In this document: positions 44,449-63,999 of the stretch, piece by piece
Numbering within the stretch: the first letter of the stretch is position 1
Layout of the letters: the number at the start of each line of letters is the position of its first letter
Origin: Anaeromyces robustus
Lineage: Eukaryota > Neocallimastigomycota > Neocallimastigomycetes > Neocallimastigales > Neocallimastigaceae
Assembly: GCA_002104895.1 (NCBI GenBank)
Contig: MCFG01000141.1
Location: 82,958 to 146,957, forward strand
DNA length: 64,000 nucleotides
Reading direction: 5' to 3'
The notes under the pieces: generated by a model
Seen by the model: the letters and a program-made list of their open reading frames with translations, nothing else
Told to the model about the DNA's origin: nothing
Databases searched by the model: none
Translations under genes and position numbers: made by a program

Positions 44449-47400
44449 TTTTTTTTTTTTTTTTACATATTTAATATACATTATAAATATATAATGATAA
44501 AACAATATAATAACTAATAAATTATTATAAATATAATATAATATAATATAATAATAATCTTATTGTTATTATTATTTTATTAATTATTAAAAAATATATA
44601 ATAGATGAAACTTATTCATGAATCAACTATATTAAATAATAAGATTGTATATGAACCTTATAATAATAAAATGATTGATCCATTCAGAGAGGATTCGAAA
44701 TGTTCTTTCATGCTTATTGGTTATTCAAAATGTATTTTATCTTGTTTATTATATTCAAAATATGATATAAATTATACATTTAGATTACCGATTATTGAAT
44801 GGCAAACAGGCAAACGTAAGGGGTATTTAACAGTTAAATTTTTATCAATATATGAGGCAACGGATGATGAATATAATACTACAGAAAATGAAATAAATTT
44901 ATCAAGTCAAAATATTCATTTAAATGAAAATAATTTACATTATAATGATAAATCTTCAGATTTCATACAAAATAATAATAATAATAACAATAATATTGAT
45001 GATAATAATAGTAATAATGATAAAAATAATAAAAGTGATATAAATAATAATGATAATGATAATGAAGAAAATAAAGATGAAAAAGTACCTTCTAATAAAA
45101 AATATAAAAGTAAAATTAAAATTGGTTCTGAATTATATTTTGATATTATTATCAAAAAAATTGAAGGAATATCAGAAGATGAATTTACTCAAATTCATTG
45201 TCAATTTAATACTAAAGACTTTAACAAAAAACTTAATAAAAATAAAAAGAGAAAATCAAATAATAAAGAAAACAAGTTTAATGAAAAATCCCTAATTAAT
45301 GACAATAATGATGAGAATAATAATAATAATAATAATAGTGATGATGATGATGATGATGATCAAGAATCATTATTTACAACCAATATTAAATCAAATTTTA
45401 AAAATCACGATATTTACTTTAATTATTCTCAAACCATTCATTTACGCATTACTAAAAATATATTACGTAATATAAAGCATGGATATATTCAATTTGAAAT
45501 ATTTGGTAGTAAACCTGAAGGTGCTATTTCTTCTTTAGTTCATGATCTTTATTCTAAAGAAAATAATAATTTGGAGGAAATGAAAATTCAAAAAGATAAA
45601 ATTAACAATAATACCCCATCAAAAGAAAAGAATAATAATCTTATTGAGAAAAATAATGAGGTCGATAATAATAAAAAGAAAAATACTACTAATATCAATA
45701 ATATTAATGATGATGATAATAATGAAATAGTTCATGGAAATGATCAAGATAATGGTTATAAAAGTAATAATGAAAATGTTGGAATAGATAATATTGAAAT
45801 TCAAGAATTTAAAGAAAACGAAATTTATACTATAGATGAAAATAATGTGGTCAAAACAAATACAGTTGAAGATCCATTTACATTATCCGATTCATCAGAA
45901 TCTCAAACACAAATACAAGCACAAACACAGATACAAATTCAAAATCAATCACAATCACAATCACAATTATTGTCAATGTCACAACATATGCAATATGAAA
46001 ATAATGATAGTATAAATAATGATGATGAAGATGATATGTCAGGTGTTGGAAGTACATTAAAAAGATTAAGGAGCAAAATATCTTCTTTAACTATTAGTAA
46101 TAGACAAAAACATAACTCTATGGAAATATTTAATACAGTTAATATTAATACAGAATCATATATTCCAACTATATCAAAAAAATCTTCAATTGTTAGAAAA
46201 GCTACAAAAACATTAAAAAAATTATCTTCCAAATCAAGTACTCTAAGTAGTCCTACTCAAAGTTCAAGAAATATATCTTTAGATACTATTTCCATTTATC
46301 ATCATAATATTATTATTGCTATTAAAATATGTGAACTTTCATCAAATGGTATATATGAACCCGTTAATGTTCAATACCTTTCTTCAGATGATTTAGGTGC
46401 ATTTTTAATTCATCAAGGTTTACAAAGACGTATTGAATTAGAAATTATTCATACCTCAGGAAAATCGTTACCAATAAAATATATTAAATCTTTTACTCTT
46501 AGTAATATAAGAAAAACAAATATAAAAAATAAAAATTTATTTAATACATTTTATGATAATGATCAATCAAAATCATTAACATTAATGCCATTAACAAATC
46601 AAATAAAAGATATTTATAATAATGGTAAAATAACATTACTATCTAAATATGCTTGGGATTCTTCACTTCATGAATCACTTCTTTTAAATAAAGAAACTGA
46701 AAAGGATTCAAAAATTATTATTAGAGTTGAATTTGATCTTGGATTTGAAGGACAAGAAATGCCGAGTGGCATTTCTATTCAATTAAATGATCATCGTTCT
46801 AAAGAGGATGATCATTTTAATCCATTTAACAATATAAGAATTAATAATTCTTGTAAAGTTAGTATGGATATTGCTGTTATTATTCAAAATAGACAAGAAA
46901 CCCAAAGTATTTTTAGTTCTCTTTTCTCAAAAGCAAATATAATTTCAAATCAATATTTTGAAACCTTTAATTTAAATTTAAATAAGGATGAAAATGATCA
47001 AAAGAATTGTTTATTCCCTATCATTAAAGATGATATATATATTAGAGGTGAAGAAAATCTTGGTCAATTAAAATTCCCTAAAGCAGAAGATCTTATTTTA
47101 TATTCTATTAATATGATGAAAAAACGAAGAAATATTCAAATGGCTGAATTTTCTAGACAATATCTTTATATTAATGAATATAATAAAGAGAAAAAAAGAA
47201 GGAAAAATAATAATAATGATAATAATGATAATGATAGTAATAATAATGATAATAATAGTAATGATAAAAATAATAATATGAATATCAATAGTATTGTAGA
47301 TGATGATGAAAATTATAGTTTTGATTCAAGAATTCAACATTATAGTCCAAGAAAAGCTCCATTAAAAAATAATGATAAATTACTTCATAATATAATTTAT

Positions 47401-47988
47401 CTATGGAAAAGTTCTACTATTTTCAAAAATAGAATAAATAAACGTTGTTTCTATCTAGATTATAAAGAAAGTAAAAAATTAAAAGAATCAAAAGAAGGTG
47501 AAAATGAAAATGAAAATGAAAATAAAACTGAAAATGAAAATGAAAATGAAAATGAAAATGAAATAATAAATAATAAAATTGAATCCTATATATATTATAT
47601 ACCAGAATTTTCAAAAATTAAATTAAGTTCAATTATACAAAAAAAAGGATACCTTCATTATTTAGATCAAGAAAATTTTGAACAAAATGAAAATCTATGG
47701 GTTAAATCGTATATTGTTATTCAAAGACCATATCTATTTATATATAAAAATAAAAATAGAATGGATATAGTAGATGTCATTAATCTTTTAGATGCAAAAG
47801 TTAGTAATGATACAGAATTAATTAAAGTTATGAATAATGAAAATGTTTTTGAAGTTTATACCCAATATCATAATATAATTTTACAAGCTTCAAATAAAAA
47901 AGATATGATTCAATGGATTAATACCATTGATCCATTAAGTGTTGGTGCAGCGATGTCAAATGTACATCATAAAAATAATAATAAATAA
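40077..47988 (+). CDS. unc104: kinesin-3 motor (Unc104/KIF1 type) with FHA and PH domains, 2215 aa, 10 exons
   Basis: Exons: 40077-40309, 40456-40526, 40678-40702, 40808-40934, 41057-41134, 41268-41348, 41463-41918, 42020-42112, 42288-44387, 44605-47988 (6648 nt, all in frame). The N-terminal motor domain starts [17 protein letters not shown]. It has the P-loop GQTGAGKS (103-110), switch I NEVSSRSH (215-222) and switch II DLAGSE (252-257). A neck coiled coil lies at about 414-480 and an FHA domain at about 518-609 (TRVGKYQLS...VKDNHCYF...TLVNGRRI). A C-terminal PH domain lies at about 2101-2200 ([13 protein letters not shown]...[11 protein letters not shown]). This is the layout of Unc104/KIF1, the plus-end motor that carries vesicles and endosomes by binding phosphoinositides through its PH domain. 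Long Asn/Asp/Glu linkers make it larger than usual fungal relatives (about 1600-1700). The motor has an Asn insertion at loop 12. Confidence 0.95.
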
Positions 47989-48127
47989 TAATTATAATAT
48001 TGTAATAAAATATATATATTATATATATATTTATATATATACAATAATTTTATAATATATATATATTATTTAATACACAAAATTTAACTTATTTAATCAA
48101 AATAAATTATAAATTTAAAAGAAATTA

Positions 48128-48178
<51 letters not shown>

Positions 48179-48521
48179 AATAAATATATAAAAATACCAA
48201 ATAATATTTATGAATAATTTAATTTATAAATAATTAAATAATTAAATCATTAAATATTAAATAATAATTAAATTTAATTTATCCTATTTATCTTTTTTTT
48301 TTTTTTTTTTTTGTTTTGTTTTTGTTGTCTATTATTTTTTAATTGAAAATATAAGTATATATTATTTACACAAACAATATATCTTTAAATTACTATAATA
48401 ATTTTTATTATTGTAATAATTATTATAATTATAAATAATACACATAATATTAAAAGTAAATATTAACTGAAAAATACTTTTTATTATATATATATTTTTA
48501 TTTAATATTAAATGTTATTTG

Positions 48522-48558
<37 letters not shown>

Positions 48559-49052
48559 TATATATGCTTTTATCTAAATATTTTAAAATAACTTAACAAT
48601 ATGAAATCTATTATTAATAAATTAAAAATGGAACTTTTATAGTATATATACTATTTATAAATAATATTAAATAGTTGAATTAAAAATTTTTGAAAAAGAA
48701 ATAGTTAACTTTATAAGATTAAATAATAAATGTGATCTGAAAGATATAATTAGATAAAAAAGGAAATGAAAAAGAAAAGGGTTATATTCTTTTTATGTAA
48801 TGTATATCATTTAAAAAATATATCATAAATAACTATACTTCTTTTTTCGTCTTAATTCCTTTTCCACTTTTATAATAAATAAAAGATTATTTTGAAATAT
48901 ATAATTGAAAAGAAATATTATGTGATTTATATAAAAAAGATATAAATGTTATTCTTTTCTATATAAAACTTTTTATAAATAATATAAATAATATATATAA
49001 ATTATCATCTATTAATAAAAAAATTCTTCTTTTTTTATTTGCTTGATGAAAT
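47989..49052. other. convergent intergenic region
   Basis: Spacer between the kinesin gene and the nucleolin-like gene. It holds an AAAT run (about 48128-48180) and a long T tract (about 48518-48555). No gene is seen. Confidence 0.7.
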
Positions 49053-49615
49053 CTAATCGAAAGTAATCTTTTGACCTTGTGGCTTTGGAGCAGCTGGACG
49101 ATTAGAGAATCTATTACCACCACGACCACCGCGGTTACCACCATTACCACCACGTGGAGCATTATTTCTTTCTGGAGCATAATCTAAACGAATGTTACGA
49201 CCATCAACTTCAGTACCAGTAAGTTCGAGAGCTTTAGTAGCTGATTCAATATCATCAAATTCAACATAACCGAATCCCTTCTTTCTACCAGATTCCTTTT
49301 CAGTTGGAATACGAATAGATACAACATTACCATATTGGTTAAACATATCAGATAAAGTTTGTTCAGTAGTGTTCCAACTTAAATTACCAATGAAAACGGT
49401 TTTACTTGGTGCACTTTGTGGTTTATTATCGTAATTCTTCTTTGGCTTGTTAGATTTGTTTGGAGAATTAGCAAAATCTAATCTAACTTCACGACCATCA
49501 AGTTCCTTACCATTGTATTCATTAACAGCCTTTTCAGCAGTAGCTTTATCAGCAAAATCAACGTAACCATAACTATTTGTAATAGTTATTCATTATTAAA
49601 GTATATTTATTTTTA

Positions 49616-49665
<50 letters not shown>

Positions 49666-50679
49666 ATATTATTTTTTAATTTATGAATTGAATTAAATAT
49701 TTAAAAAAGAAAAAGAATATTGTTTTTAAAAAATAAAAAAATTTATTAATAATTATTATTTTTTATATATATTATATTATATTATATTATATTATTTATT
49801 TATTTATATGGTATTTTATTTATTTTAAAAAAAAAATTATAGTTTTATAAAATTAAATTACTAACCCCTTAGAACGACCAGATTCTCTATCAGTAATAAT
49901 TCTAGCACCAACAACTTCACCAACAACAGAGAATTCTTCAGCTAACCAATCTTCAGTCATATTGTAAGAAAGGTTACCAACAAAGATGGTAGCTGGTTCT
50001 TTAGAAACTTCAGTAGATTCTTCTTGAGTTTCTTCAGCAGCAGTTTCTTCAGCAGTAGTTTCTTCAGCAGCGGTTTCTTCAGCAGCAGTTTCTTCAGTAG
50101 TTTCTTCAGCAGATTCTTCAGCAGATTCTTCAGTCTTTTGTTTCTTAGCTTCTTGTTCTTCTTCTTCTTCTAACTTTCTCTTCTTTTCTTTCTTTTCCTT
50201 CTTCTTTTCCTTTTTATCCTTCTTATCCTTCTTATCCTTCTTTTCTTTCTTTTCTTTCTTTTCCTTCTTTTCTTTCTTTTCTTTCTTTTCTTTCTTTTCC
50301 TTTTTATCCTTCTTACTCTTTTTATCCTTCTTTTCTTTCTTGATTTCAATGTCTTCTACTTCCATAGCTTCGACTATAAAACAAATAATAATTCGAACAA
50401 AAATAATTAATACTTCTATTTTATTTTTTATTTTTTAATAAAGTAAAGCATATTATATTCTAATTTATATTACTTACCCTATTTTTTTTTTCAATTTTGT
50501 GATTAAACATTAAAAATAATTAATATTAAAATTATGAATATAATTTTTTTTAAAAAAATAAAAATAAAAATAAAAATACATTTAATGATTTTTCTTTCTA
50601 ATTATATTTTAATATATTCGTATTTTTTCTTATACTTATTTCTGTTTATATTTACATTTTTAACTTCTTCTTCAGACAT
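49053..50679 (-). CDS. NSR1: nucleolin-like protein with two RRMs and an RGG tail (Gar2/Nsr1 type), 339 or 350 aa
   Basis: Two exons are certain: 50373-49866 and 49572-49053. The order is an N-terminal Lys/Glu region with many KKEKKDKK-type units, an acidic Glu/Thr/Ala region, RRM1 (RNP2 IFVGNLSY, RNP1 KGYGYVDF), RRM2 (VFIGNLSW, KGFGYVEF), and a Gly/Arg/Asn-rich end (GGNGGNRGGRGGNRF). This is the Gar2/Nsr1/nucleolin layout, a nucleolar protein for pre-rRNA processing. The simple start is ATG at 50365 (339 residues). An upstream ATG at 50679 opens MSEEEVKN; it joins in frame only if a single base at 50478, flanked by AG and GTAAGT, is used as a micro-exon (350 residues). The start is therefore unresolved. 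The gene is divergent from the Nup88 gene. Confidence 0.88.
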
Positions 50680-50805
50680 TTTTAATATTTATTAATTTAG
50701 AAATATAATGAAAAAAATAAAATGTAAATTTTAATTGATATTTAAAAAAATATGTATATAATTATAAAAATTCCTTTTTTTTTTTAATTGCAAGATTATT
50801 AATTC

Positions 50806-50836
<31 letters not shown>

Positions 50837-51458
50837 TTCATATAAAAATAATAGTTTATTGGATAAATTCATAGATCATGATTGGATTTTAAATCTTAAA
50901 TTTTAAATTTTATATTTCTTAAAAAAAAATTAATTATAATAATAAATTAAAATTTTGAAATCAAAAATTTAATATTTTTTTTTTTAATTAAAAGAATTTT
51001 TTTAAAAGTAATAATGTATACATTCGTAAAAAAATAAATTAAATTTTTAGAAAATGTATACAATATTCTTTGATTTATATGTACATTTTTAAATACAAAA
51101 ATATATTATAATAAATTTATAACAATAATATTATCAAGAAATATTTTTATTATTTTCATATAAATAATAATAATAAACTTGATAATAAATAAAAAACAAA
51201 AATATATTTAATATTTATTAGAACAATTCAAAATAAAATTAAAATTTAAAATCCATCAAATATTAAATTCAATATGGGTAATAATTCACTGTTATAAATA
51301 ATATTATTAGCATTATATATATTAATATTTAAATAAATACTAATATTTTTTTTGCTTTTCGTTGATATATTTTAATTTCAAATATTATTATTATTATTAT
51401 TAATTTTATTTTATTATTATTATTAATAAAATTGAATTTTTTTTTTTTTAAAAAAAAC
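50680..51458. promoter_or_regulatory. divergent spacer of the nucleolin-like and Nup88 genes
   Basis: AT-rich DNA that must carry both promoters. No defined element is recognised. Facing T and A runs at about 50805-50836 could form a hairpin. Confidence 0.5.
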
Positions 51459-52816
51459 ATGGAAACAGATTTATCAACTTTTAATTATTCATTATCAAAA
51501 CATAATATATGGCAGCAATGTGTCTATAAAAATGACTCAAATACAAAAAAATTAAATGATTTAATGGAAGTATATGAAGATGATTTATATGTTTGTGATA
51601 ATTATAAAACATTTAATTGTATTCGTTATTTAAATTTAAAATCATTTAAAGGATTATGTGTAAAAGAAGATTTTGACACAGCTAGAACTTCATTTAAAGT
51701 AAATAATTTTTCTAAAGAAATAAAATTAATATATTTAAAAAAAAAAAAACGAAATATTTTTATTTTTATTTTTTTATCGTTAAAAATATATGATATTGAA
51801 TTTATTATAAATATAATAATAAATATTAATTAAATACACATTATTTTATTTTAATACACATTCATACTAAATAATATATATTCAAACAATAAAGAAAATC
51901 AGAATTGATCGTAAAATTGACTATTATGTAAATAATATTACAATAAATAAAAATGGAAAATTATTAGCTTTAATTGGTGAAGAAGGAGTTAATGTTATGG
52001 TTATCCCACATACTATTAATCAAATTAATGTTGAAGAACTTCGTGCTAAGTATATATTTTATTAATACATCATCTTTTAGAGTTTTAGAAATGCTAAACT
52101 TAATTTACATAATATTTTTTTTTATTCTATATATGATTTATACTTATTTTATATATATATATTCTTTTTTTTTTTTTTTTTTCTTTTTTTTTTATTTTGT
52201 CTTTATAATATTATGTTAATTTCATTTTCAATAAACTTTATAAAATTAAATTTGAACAATTAAAATTTCAAATGTTAAATTTACGAAAACAATATTAATA
52301 ATTTAAGTATAATAACAGTTGGTTCGGATATTTATTCATCAAATAGTGGAATAAAAATAGTAAAAGCTGCTTGGCATCCACTAAGTAGTACAAATTCGCA
52401 CATTGTAATTTTATCATCTGATGGATGTTTAAGGTTAATATTAATACAAATTGATTATATTAAATCTATATAATTTAACATTAATAATGATGTTAATATA
52501 ATTATTTATTATATTTGATAAAAATAATTAACGATGATTACAATTCAAATTATAATAATAAAAAGACTATTTGATGTTTCTTCAGAATCGAAGGAACCAG
52601 AACAACGCTATTATATAGGACCACAATATTATAATGAATACAAAGCTTTCAGTTCTTCAGTATATATACCAGGAAGATCTATTAGTGGTAATAGTGAAGA
52701 AATGGAAACCATATCATTTGCTTTCGGAAATGGTGATGATTGGGAAATATTTACTATCTATGTTTTAATGAAAAATGGTGATGTCTATGCTATATGCCCA
52801 TTTTTACCATCAAAAA

Positions 52817-52849
<33 letters not shown>

Positions 52850-53900
52850 ATAATAGTATATAAATAATGATAATAAATATTATTAAAAATATATACAATA
52901 TGATTAATAAAATAAATTTGTTTTTTTTTTAATGAAATATAATATTATGCTATATATATAAAATAGTACTGTAAAGAAGAGTTTATTAGAAAATTTATCT
53001 TTATCTATCGAACAAAGATGGAAAGAATCTGATCCAGAAGATTTAGTAATAGATCAACAATATAGATTACAAAGATGTTGGATATCTACTGTATTGCAAA
53101 ATTTAAAACCTGTTAAACTTAATGAATTAGGTGATGAGGATGAAGAAGTCATTATCAATGGTAATATATCAAGATTTAAGGATATTCATCCTGTTATTCA
53201 AGGACCATTCTTATTACAACCAGCCCCAATAGAGTTTGATCCAGAAAAAAGTGATTTAGACAGTATTGCTAGTAGTATTATTTCATTAAAAACTGAACCA
53301 TTTAGTATTATACTCATTGCATACACTAATGGCAAAGTTGATGTATGTCTTAATGTTGCACCAGTAGAAGCATTATGGATGAGTAACAATGAAGTAAGTT
53401 TTTATTTATTTTTTTTTTTATCATATTTAATTTAATTAAATATATTAATTATCAATTTTATACTATTATTATTATTGTTGTTGTTGTTGTTGTTGCTTTT
53501 ATTGGTATTATCATTATTTTATTAATTCTTATTATATATATAAAAGACTGTACAAGATTTTGAATTACCAGTATTAGCTGTTTATGAAACAATTAATTTA
53601 AAATTCAAAAATGATTTACCAAATATTAAGAATAATGTAATAAATATTAAAGAAGATAAACGTTATCCAGATATTTGCTATCTCTATCACCACTATGGTG
53701 TTCATTCCATTTCTTTCCATAACTGGCTTTCTTTATTCAATGATATCAATAATAATAATAATTTATTACAAAAATTCGAAGATATATTGAAACGTGAAAT
53801 TCCATCTGATGTTAGTTTGAAGGTTGATACATTAGTATTTGGGTGAGTAAATTAATTTTTATTATTATTTATTATTATTTATTTATTATTATTATTATTA

Positions 53901-53995
<95 letters not shown>

Positions 53996-53997
53996 CA

Positions 53998-54068
<71 letters not shown>

Positions 54069-55632
54069 AAATAAACATTTACTGTATATATATATATAGA
54101 AACGAAAATGATGATAATCCAGTAGTTGGTTTAGCATCATCAACAGGTATATTTGTAGGATATAACCTATTAGTATTAAGTTCCTCAAATGATTTTGTTT
54201 CTATTGAACTTCCAATTCGTATAAAAACAAATTCATTATTATTTAATAGAAATAATGATAATAAAGATTACAAAGATCTATTCCCTGTTATGGATTTAAC
54301 TTGTCCAATGCCAGTACATTTAGGTTCTAAAAAGAAAACTGGACAACTCTATCCAAATTTTATCAATGAAACCACTTTAAAGTAAGAAAAAGATACTTTA
54401 TTATTATTATTTTATATAATATTATTAAAAGAATTTTTTTTTTTTTTTCATGTTACATTTAATTTTAATAATATATAATAAATTCAATACTAAAATATAA
54501 TTATTATTGTTTAATATTATTAATATAATTTTTTTTTGAATTATTAAATATTTATTTATAATATAGATATTTAGCTGAACAAATTACCCTTGCTAGAAAT
54601 GATTTAAAAGAATTAGAAATATATAGAAATAAAATTGAAAAAAAGTTAGTATGAATAAATATATAATTTAATAATATAAAATAATTTAATAAAATATAAA
54701 TTTAAAAAAAAAAAAAGATAAAAAAAAAAATTAATAAGAAAATTTACAATTATAATATTATTTTAATAAAGAGTAAATATGCAATCAGAAGAATACTTTA
54801 ATCAATTAAAAAAATTAAAAGATATTTGTAAACGTATATCAACAAGTTTAAAATCAAATACAGAAAATTTATCAGCAAGAATGGAAAGAATTATTGATAA
54901 TCAAACTATGTTAATAACTAAAGCTGATATTTTATTACAAATGTTATTTGATCGTTGTCAACCAGAATTAACTGATGAAGAAAAGAAATGGTTTAGTGAA
55001 TTAAAACATTTATCATCTATTATTACTAAAAAACATAAACCACATATTAAACAAGTAATTATTTAATTATATATTTAATTTATAATAAATAAATATACAT
55101 ATATATATTATATTTATATATATTTATATATTGATATGAATTATTCTTAATATTAATAATTATTATTATTATATATATATAATATATTTATTGTAATTTA
55201 TTGATTCACTAGTTACGTCAGCAATTAGATATGTTAAAAGAAGAAACTAAAGATAAAATAGAAATAACTGAACAAGCTATCATTCTTGGTACATCACAAA
55301 AGAAATCTGTCTTTGAAGCTTTGAATCAAGAGTAAGTACAATAAATATGTTAAAAATAATTGGATATTAAAAATATAATATAATATTTTTAACTATTAAA
55401 TATTATTATATAATAATTATATAATAATTATATAATAATTATATATATATATATTTATACTTTTATTTATATACTAATTTTTATATTATATAATATTATA
55501 TAATATATTTAATTTATAAATATTATATTATTTTTTGAATATAAAAATAGGTCTATTGCCTTAATGAATACTATGAATACCTTAACAAATTTACAAAATG
55601 AAATGGAAAATTTAAAAATTAGTAATCAATAG
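51459..55632 (+). CDS. NUP88: nuclear pore protein Nup88/Nup82, 779 aa, 11 exons
   Basis: Exons: 51459-51698, 51895-52049, 52308-52433, 52566-52817, 52967-53393, 53547-53842, 54100-54381, 54567-54644, 54772-55054, 55213-55331, 55551-55632 (2340 nt, all in frame). The N-terminal two thirds read as a beta-propeller, with VNNITINKNGKLLALIGEEG, VNVMVIP, IKIVKAAWHPLSS and HIVILSSDGCLRLFDV. The last third is a coiled coil (about 595-779) with YLAEQITLARNDLKELE and MQSEEYFNQLKKLKDICKR. This propeller plus coiled-coil layout, with the ALIGEEGV and AAWHPLS motifs, is that of Nup88 (yeast Nup82), which sits on the cytoplasmic face of the pore with Nup214 and Nup62 and supports mRNA export. Length is close to human Nup88 (741). 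The sixth intron is filled with ATT repeats. Confidence 0.9.
53868..54064. repeat. (ATT)n microsatellite in a Nup88 intron
   Basis: Nearly 200 bp of ATT triplets with occasional ATTT and ATC units, within the intron 53843-54099. Confidence 0.95.
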
Positions 55633-56753
55633 AGAAAAAAAAATTAATAATAATCATTATATTTTATATATTATATATATATTATATTTATATATAAATA
55701 TATAAATGAAATAATCATTTTATTTAGTTATAAAAGAATATATAATAAATTAATAATATTTATATATATTTTAAGTAAATATAATAATAATATATTCAAT
55801 ATTTTTTTTTTCCTAAATTGCTTTATATACAAATTTTATCCATTTTTAATTGTTATTTTTTTTATTTTTTTATTTTTATAAAGTTTTTTACTTTTTTTTT
55901 TATCCATTTCATATTTTTATTATATTTTTTTCTTTATATAAAAAAACTAAAAATTCTAAAAATAAAATAAATTTAATAAATAAACTATACAAATTATATA
56001 CATAAATAATATATAAAATATATTTATAATTTCTTTATTTTTTCTTTATTCTTGTGTTTTATTTATTTAAAATTTTATTTTAATTACAAAATGTTTTGTT
56101 TATTATTATTATTATTATTATTATAATCATTAATTTTATAATATAATATTACAATAGTCATGTATTAATTAAATAATGAAATAAAAAAAAGAAAAAAAAA
56201 AATAGAAAGTAAAAGAAAAAAAGGAAAAAAGAAAAAAAAGGAAAAAAGGAAAAAAGAAAATAAAAAAATAAAGAAAATAAAAAAATAAAGAAAATAAAAA
56301 AAAAAAATAAAATAAAATAAAATAAAATAAAATAAAATAAAAAAATAAAATATTTATATACATAAATAAAATATAATTGATAAATAAATTACAATGTATA
56401 TATATATATATAAATGAAATTAATAAATAATTTAAATAGTTTAAAATAATTATATAATATATTATTGAATATTTAAAAATTCTTATTATTATTATTATTA
56501 TTATTTAAAATCTAACAAAAATTATAAAATAAAAAAAAAAAAAAATAGTATAAAAGTAAATAATAGTATTGTATATATTTTTATTTATTCATTTATATTA
56601 TTATTTTTATTTTTATTAATATTATTATTATTTACTTATTTATCTTTTTTTTTTTTTAATAATATGATGATATTTTATATAAATAGGATAATTTATAGGA
56701 TATGACTGTCAAAATAGTAGATTAACATTAAATTATTAATAAGATTAAATTAT
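55633..56753. other. convergent intergenic region
   Basis: Spacer between the 3' ends of the Nup88 and ARID genes. It includes a purine-rich AAAGAAAAAA / AAAATA tract at about 56180-56345. No gene is seen. Confidence 0.7.
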
Positions 56754-61112
<4,359 letters not shown>

Positions 61113-61935
61113 CTTTATTATTATAAAATCATACATCATTTTTTATTACTACTTATCAACTATAAATAAATTAAATATATATACAAATATTTTTTTTATC
61201 TTTTTTTTACCTTTATTTATTATTCTCCAATTTTTATTGTTTTTTTTTTTTTTTTTTTTTTCTGAAAAAGAAATAATAATAAAAATTATTTATTTAAATA
61301 CAAGTAATTCAAATTTCAGTTGTATTGTTCAGTAAGAGAAAAGGATGAAAATAATAATTAGGAAATTATTATTTTCTTTAATACTTTTCTACTTTTATTC
61401 TTTTTCACTTAAAAATTTGATAATTTTCGTATAGAAATACGTATCTTTTTAAATGAATATTTTAAATTATTATTTTATTAAGAAGCTATTTAAATTAAGT
61501 TATATATTAAAGATTTCTATTATAAAAAATAAATGATAGCATAAAAAATTTTTATTTTATTATTTTTTTATATTATTATAATTGATGTTATTGATAATTA
61601 ATTAGAAATATTTGAATTTTGAATAATATTGAATATTTTTATATTGCTTTATATGTATTACAAATTTAATTAATATATTATTTTTTTATATTTATGGCAA
61701 GTGTATAATAAAAGAATAATCATGTATAGATTAATAATATTTTATACCTTTTAAAATAAATTTTTTATGGCTTTATATAAATATAATTTTGATTACTTTT
61801 TATATTACAATTTTATAAATATAATAATGTAATATAATACAATCAACAGTAAAAAAAAAAAAAATTTAATTTAAATTCTGTTTAATAAATATTTTATAAT
61901 TTTATTTTTTGTGTTGTTGTTACCAATTAAATATT

Positions 61936-62214
<279 letters not shown>

Positions 62215-63896
62215 CAAAGTTAAAATATCAATTGTTAATTGTATAATGTATTAATGTTAACCAAAAAAAAAAAAAAAGAGAGAGAATAAAAAGTATATAA
62301 AAATACATTTAAAAATATAAAAATAATAATAATAAAACAAATAAAAAGTATAATATATAAAAAAAATATATTTAAAAAAATTAAAAAAAAAAGATAAATA
62401 AATAAAATTATTTACATTTTTTTATAAAAAGAAACAAAAAAACATTGTTTATGTAATTTTGTTTTTTTTTTTTGAAAATTTATAACCGTAAAGTTATCAC
62501 AGATACAAATATATACTATTATGAAATTTATCAGAATGTCAAAGTAATATATATGATTTTTACAATATAGACATAATATATGTAAAATGGACAGAATATA
62601 CATTAAAAAAATACAAATCCCAAATAATTTTTAAGACTATTTTTAGTTTATTTTAAGTAATTTCTTGAACTACATTAAATTTCTTAAACTACATTATTTG
62701 AATTTAAAAGTCTATTCATCTATTTTTTTTTTTTTTTGTTATTCTTTAATTTTTTTTTATTTTTTTCTTTTGTTATTTCTTTATCTATAGTCTTATAACC
62801 ATAATTATATAAATATAATAAATATAATTTTTATCTATCTGCTTTTGTTATTCAAAAATTTTATTTTTTCTTTTACCAACAAAAGATATATAAATATATA
62901 TATATAAAAAGAATTATCTAATGAATATTTATAGATTTTTACTTTATTTATTTTATATATATTATGTATATGGTTTTCAATCAAATAAAAAGTCCTATTT
63001 ATTCACTTTTTATGCATATTTTTTTATCATTAAACTTTACTTTTTTGGCTTTTTGGTATTTAATATTAAAGATATATAAATTTAAATTAATGGACATAAT
63101 TCTAATATTTGTTTATTATTCATTGATTTGTGTTTCAGTTTTAAATTTTTAGTTTTATTATATATTATCATTACATTTATTTTATTTATTTCATAATATA
63201 CTTTACAAATATATTATGAAACTATTAATTATTATATAATAATATAATATTATAACATTATTTAAAATAGTTGTATATTTTATATTTTATAGTAAAAAAA
63301 AATTTTTTTTTTTTTTTTCACTTTATTTAGCAATTTAAACATTTTACATCAAATTTTCAAAGTAACACAAAGATAAAATAAGTAAATGAAAAAAAAAAAA
63401 TTTTTTTTTTATTTCTTTACTTTGAAGGGGAAAAACTTATAATATTAAAATAAAATAAAATATATATAAAAAATTAATAAATTAATAAATTAATAAATTA
63501 ATAAAAAAATGTATTATATTATATATACTTATTATTTATTATATATACTTATTATTTATTATATTTATTATATTTATTATATTTATATATACTTATTATT
63601 TATAAACCAAAATGTTATTAATACATGAAATGTTTTATTATACAGAAAATAATTATAGATTTATATATAAAAAAAATAAAGTATAAAAAAAAAAAAAAAA
63701 CAATATTTTTTTATAACAAAAAGTTATTACTTTCTTAAATAAATATTTCATGTCTATTCATATTTAAATGTTTATTTTACTATTAACTATTTTATTGAAT
63801 TTATTTTATTTCTGTTAATAAATTCAAATAATTAATAAAAAAAATTGTATTGAAAATATATTCAATTATTATAAACTGCTAAGACATTAATAATTT

Positions 63897-63920
63897 ATAT
63901 TTATTTATTTATTTATATAT

Positions 63921-63999
<79 letters not shown>

